From: Ophiocordyceps camponoti-saundersi (nom. inval.)
Taxonomy: Eukaryota > Ascomycota > Sordariomycetes > Hypocreales > Ophiocordycipitaceae
DNA length: 64,000 nucleotides
Direction of reading: 5' to 3'
Assembly: GCA_003339415.1 (NCBI GenBank)
Contig: PDHQ01000195.1
Coordinates: 1-64,000 of the forward strand
This document shows positions 59,855-64,000 of this stretch, in pieces. Both the position numbers and the translations under genes were made by a program. The notes beneath the pieces are model-generated. The model had not been told where the DNA came from. It did not search any database and was given only the letters and a program-made list of their open reading frames with translations. Numbering within the stretch: the first letter of the stretch is position 1; every line of letters starts with the position of its first letter.

Positions 59855-60305
59855 TAACTAATAAGAGTAGGACCTCTAACTTTATCGGGGGGTAAGCTAA
59901 ATAATAATTCCCTCTAAGTAAAAGACGGGAAGTCGTTTTTTTTTACTTAATAATAGGAGATATTAGGAGAAAAAAAAAAAGCGGAACCTTTTTAATTTTA
60001 TACTTTTAACCTTAAAGAAAGTATTTTATTTAGTAAAATCTATATAAAAGTATAAGGTTTAAAATAAATCTATAATTTCGTTTAATATAGTTTTTACTAT
60101 AAGTTTTTTATAAGACTTAACTTACGATATATAACTTTTAATATAGCTATATTATTATAAAAATATTATTAAGGGCTAATTCTTAATTAATTCCTTCCTT
60201 TCTTAAGGGAAACTAATTTATACTATAACTAGGTAATAGCCCCTATCCTATCTTAACTATCTTTTATATCCTAAACCTTAGAAGCTCTTTATAAGTAGCT
60301 AAAGT
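59855..60305 (+). mobile_element. MITE-like repeat copy 15, truncated
   Basis: The copy starts at the aactaataagagtagg block, so its left ~90 bp are missing, and its right end is lost near 60300 where the next copy begins. Confidence 0.5.
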
Positions 60306-60812
60306 ATTTAACTAATATAAGGGTAGGGGGGGGGGGGGGGGCAGGGAGTTAGTTTTCTATATAAAAATAAGAGAAGAAAAAAGGGATAAGACGCGAACTA
60401 TTTAATAAAGTGCTGAAAACCTTATAACTAGTATTTAAATTAATAATTTATAGTATAAAAGTATAAAGTTTAAAATAAAGTTCTAATTCTATTTAGTAAA
60501 GCTTTTACTATTAGTCCTTTTTAGGACTTAACTTATAATATATAATTTTTATAATAGCTTTAAAAATAAGGTTAAGGGCTAATTATATACTTAATTCCTT
60601 CCTCTCTTAAGGTAAACTAATTTATATTATATACTTAGTAATAGCCCCTATCCTATCTTAATTACCTTTTATATCTTAATCCTTCTAAGCTTTTAGAAGA
60701 AGGAAGGGGTTAAGGGACTACTTAATTAAACCTTATATAAGCCCTTAATAGTTCCCTAGCTAAGGTTAACGTATATTTTTCCTTAAGCGTATTTATTACC
60801 GCTACTAAATTA
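60306..60812 (+). mobile_element. MITE-like repeat copy 16 with 16-G run
   Basis: It begins at the internal aactaatataaggg block, followed by 16 G at 60326-60341, and then jumps to the ggagttagttttctata block. The right terminus taccgctactaaa is intact at about 60811. Confidence 0.55.
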
Positions 60813-61290
60813 CCTTTCTGCAAGTTCCTATAAAATAAACTTATAATATAAATAGTTTTAATATAGTATTTAATAATATAGTATATATTATAACTTTATC
60901 TTATTCTATATATTAAGGAACTTATAAACTACTAAGGCTTTTAAAAATCTTTTTTAGATACTTAAAAGTCCGTAAATCTTAAGCTAGGTTTTAGTAATAA
61001 CTTATAATAAAAAAAAAAAACTCTCTTATTTATAATTATAACTTTGCCTCGCGTTTAATATTTCCCTATAAGAAATTACTTATTTAAATACCCTTTATAA
61101 TAATATTTTACTTTAATAAAATAGTACTTATAATTCCCTTTTATTATTATTATCTTTATAGAAAACTAGTTTCTTATCCTTTCCTATATATAGAATTACT
61201 ATATAGCTTATACTTTTATATTTTAATATCTTTTCTTTTACTATTCGAATATTTTAATAATATAAGGACTTACGCCCTTTATAGTTACGC
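60813..61290. other. AT-rich interval, no gene seen
   Basis: Nothing recognised except an A run at 61009-61020. Confidence 0.45.
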
Positions 61291-61299
61291 TATAATTGC

Positions 61300-61930
61300 T
61301 AACTTTTTTATCTCCTTATATAATAATTTTTAGATAGCTATAAATATGCCTAAAAAGAATAAGTTTAAATAAAGATAAGAAATAATCGGGAACTAAGTTA
61401 TATAAGATACGTATATATTAGTTTTTAAGCTTACTTAATTTCTAAATACTCTTATATATAAGGGTTATAAAAGCGGTTATATTATAATAGCTACTATCGC
61501 TAAAATATTAAGTATATTACTATATTTCTTCTTATTACTAAAGAAAATAAAATATACTTATATTTAAATTACTACTATAATATAGTTTATAATATCTTCC
61601 TCCCCTTTTTTTTTAATATTAGCGTTATCCTTCTTAGTAAAAAGGTTTAGTATATCCTTTACGATTCTTAGCGTAACCTCTTTATATATATAGTTTTCTA
61701 ACTCTTCGCTTACCCCCCCTTCTTATCTCTTAAACCTTAAGAATATTACCGTTATATTTTTTACCTTTACCTTTTTTTATATTAAACCCCTAAATTTCCT
61801 CTAACTATATATTAATATCTTTATATTATTTTAGATATAGTTTATATATAACTCTCCCGAAACGCCTCGTATTAATATATATTCGTAAAATAGGAATAGT
61901 ATATATTTTTTATAAGTAGTAACTATTATT
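61300..61930 (-). pseudogene. Relic minus-strand coding region, unrecognised
   Basis: On the minus strand the frame running from about 61890 down to 61560 has only four TAA/TAG codons in about 110 and a normal mixture of charged and aliphatic residues (VSEELENYIYKEVTLRIVKD and KKGEEDIIN are legible). The frame continues with more stops to about 61320. The complementary plus frame is also fairly open but Ser/Phe/Ile-rich, as expected for a shadow. No domain was recognised. It is not a member of the local repeat families. Confidence 0.35.
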
Positions 61931-61934
61931 ATTT

Positions 61935-63275
61935 ATATTTATATATAGCTAAAGTATATTTAAGAGTTACGTTTCCTAAATATTATAACGATAAGTACCT
62001 TAGCGTACTTTAAGCGGCGGGACTTAATAAGCTATTTAATAAAATACTTTTATAAATATATTATCTTTATTAGTATATACGTTATCTAAGGATAAGTTAA
62101 GTAAACGGCTATTTTTTTATACGCGTTTATATTAAAAAACTAAGTATAGAAGAAATTTATAAGCGTAATACTTTATATATTCTTTTTAGTTATTATATTA
62201 GTATCCTTTAGCGTTTTTATATAGAATACGATTTCTATATATATTAGGATATTTATATACTTAATATTTAGGCTACCTTTTACTTAAAATTTAAAGTATA
62301 TATAAAACTTTAACTTAATTAATTAATATACTAATAAATATATAAAGTAAAACTTACCTTAAAGTATATTATTATTTTCTTTATTAGTATATTAGTATAA
62401 TACTTTTACGTAAGACTTAATAATATATTTATTTCGCTTTTTTCTACTTTCTAATATATAATATCCGCTATATTTATAAAATCCTTTACTTTACGCTATC
62501 GATTGTTAATACCGGGCTTATTTATATTATAAATAGTAATAGGTATTTTTAAGTATTACCTCTCTTATAACTTATTAGTTAAGTTTTAAAAAGGGAAATT
62601 ATAATAAATACTTCTTATTTCGATACCTATTCTCTTAAGGTTTATCTTTTACTAGTTTAGATATTCCTTTTATTATATTATATATCTATTACTTAGCGCT
62701 ATAAACGTTACTTACGTATATAACTTAGTTTTCTATATATAAGCTAAAAGGATATACTTTTTATAATACTTAACTAAGGAAGAAATTTTTTTATATTATC
62801 TTTTAGTACTAAGCTTTCTACTTTATTTATATATATATAATTATATAATATATTATATAATTACTATTAATTAACTAATTTAGTAGCTAATTTTATATAT
62901 ATATAATAGCTATACGGTTTTTATATATATATATATTATTATTATTATATATTTATATAGCTAATATTTACTTTACTCCCTTTTTTAATATATATTTTTA
63001 TCGCCTTATAGATAAGTTTATCTTTATAAGGTATAACCTTTATTATTTTTTAATTTACGTAAAGATAGCGTAAATATTATAAAATTATAAAATATAGCTA
63101 TAAAATAACTTATCTAGAATATAATAGATATATTTACGAAGTACTAAAATAACTAATAGTAGGTATATTTTATATTACTTATTTTAGTTATATAGGTGCG
63201 ACTCTTATATTTTAGCTATAAATAGATAGCTTAGAGCCTTTATTTCTATATAATTAACTAAGCTTTGCTACTTAT
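61935..63275. other. AT-rich interval, no gene seen
   Basis: Long TA-rich runs (62820-62960) and scattered short frames. No repeat family member found. Confidence 0.4.
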
Positions 63276-63279
63276 ATCT

Positions 63280-64000
63280 AAGTCCTTTTATATTTTCTTT
63301 AATTTTTAGTGTTTTAAAACTAACTTTTAAAATTAGGTAATATAGCTATTTATTTACTATAAAGTAATAGATACTCCGCTAATAAAGCGTCCGATACTTC
63401 TACGAAATATTCTTTATAAGGTAATAGATATTCTATTTAAGGGATTCCCGGAACTTTTATAAAGTATTAGCTATAAGATAATAGATATCTTAGCTATAAG
63501 ATACTAAGTACCTAACCTCGACGCCTCTTCCTAGTATATTAAAAATCTCCTTTACTATAATATATTAAAATATTACTATTATAACCTTACTACTTAGTAA
63601 CTTAGAATATTAGTTTATAATAAAAGTATAAGTAATATACTAAAGCGGAGGACTATAGATAGCGTAGGTAATATTAGGGATTTTAGTAGTTACGGTAGTA
63701 TAAGAAAAAATTATAGGAAAATATATATTATAAGACCTTTCCTTTTAGATAAGTAAAAAGATACGCTTCTTACTTAACGGCCTCCGTTACTATCTTCTAA
63801 GCTATTTTTTTAGCAGTGTTTTTCGTAAACTTTTTTATCTTATCGTTTTTAGCTATAGCTTATAAAGTAGTAAATTTACTACCGGAATATCTATACTATC
63901 TTTACTCTCTTTTTTTCTAGCTTTATATAGAAATTTAATAGCTTCTTATATTTTAAGCTATCTTACGATACCTTATAGCCTTATTTGCCCTTATAGCCTC
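63280..64000 (-). pseudogene. Relic minus-strand coding region with 57-bp repeats, runs off the window
   Basis: The minus strand is readable from the window edge to about 63280 with TAA/TAG-type stops, though the frame changes at least once. Three units with an exact 57-bp period (19 codons) start at 63365, 63422 and 63479. In one frame each unit gives a similar string (EYLLPYKEYFVEV, EYLLLYSK, RYLLSYSQ-like). Less severe AT bias than the neighbouring sequence also suggests former coding. The family is not recognised, and the N-terminus would lie beyond 64000. Confidence 0.3.

Noticed and set aside
1..64000. Mitochondrial or apicomplexan/microsporidial origin suggested by very high AT
   Set aside because: CpA/TpG-specific depletion, nested chromovirus LTR elements and TTAGGG repeats fit a RIP-affected nuclear fungal genome; no mitochondrial genes are seen.
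1..64000. Loss of C explained by CpG methylation and deamination
   Set aside because: CpG remains common (many acgcg, cgctag strings) while CpA is lost, the opposite of CpG decay.

Overview
The window is a gene-poor, extremely AT-rich block of nuclear DNA from a filamentous ascomycete (Pezizomycotina-type), best read as a RIP-inactivated (repeat-induced point mutation) transposon graveyard. CpA and TpG are almost absent and TpA is hugely over-represented, while CpG survives, which fits C-to-T mutation at CpA on both strands and not CpG-methylation decay. Known protein motifs carry the expected changes: a Gypsy reverse transcriptase YADD reads YANN, Cys and His codons of a zinc knuckle have all become Tyr codons, and in-frame stops are almost all TAA/TAG that CAA/CAG/TGG would give. 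No intact gene was found; the longest uninterrupted frames are about 80 codons. No tRNA, rRNA, CRISPR or bacterial-type features were seen.

Layout: (1) 1-4320: a short cluster of TTAGTC/GACTAA motifs, then two tandem copies (A, B) of an unclassified repeat that carries a TATA box, a CT-rich leader and a relic reading frame. (2) 4330-6800: a decayed minus-strand Gypsy fragment interrupted by a copy of a ~600-bp MITE-like element. (3) 7300-14410: many MITE-like copies, an interstitial TTAGGG tract with duplicated GC-rich boxes (8010-8128), and a relic gene made of five 114-bp (38-codon) repeats. (4) 14416-21714: a structurally complete Gypsy/chromovirus element on the minus strand with 427-bp LTRs and a 5-bp target duplication (CTAAA). 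It sits inside a MITE copy and itself carries a 1.15-kb insertion resembling LINE ORF1. (5) 21830-29660: two copies of a segmental duplication with a possible BTB/POZ relic, one with an expanded ~78-bp tandem array, each followed by a MITE-like copy.

(6) 29970-39285: a second, longer Gypsy lineage with short (~205 bp) LTRs, gag-PR-RT signals on the plus strand and an additional long relic frame ending in a predicted coiled coil between pol and the 3' LTR. (7) 39565-49840: copy C of the unclassified repeat, split at its TATA box by a plus-strand Gypsy element (40138-46211, TSD TAAAT) of the same family as the first. (8) 49840-64000: very AT-rich DNA with a ~120-bp minisatellite (52790-53970), two more BTB-like relics, a truncated solo LTR, more MITE-like copies, and minus-strand relic frames near the right end.

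The order of events can be partly read from nesting: copy C came before the plus Gypsy; a MITE copy came before the minus Gypsy, which came before the LINE-like insertion; a Gypsy fragment came before the MITE at 4430. Positions of repeat edges not fixed by target duplications are approximate, because all comparisons were made by eye.
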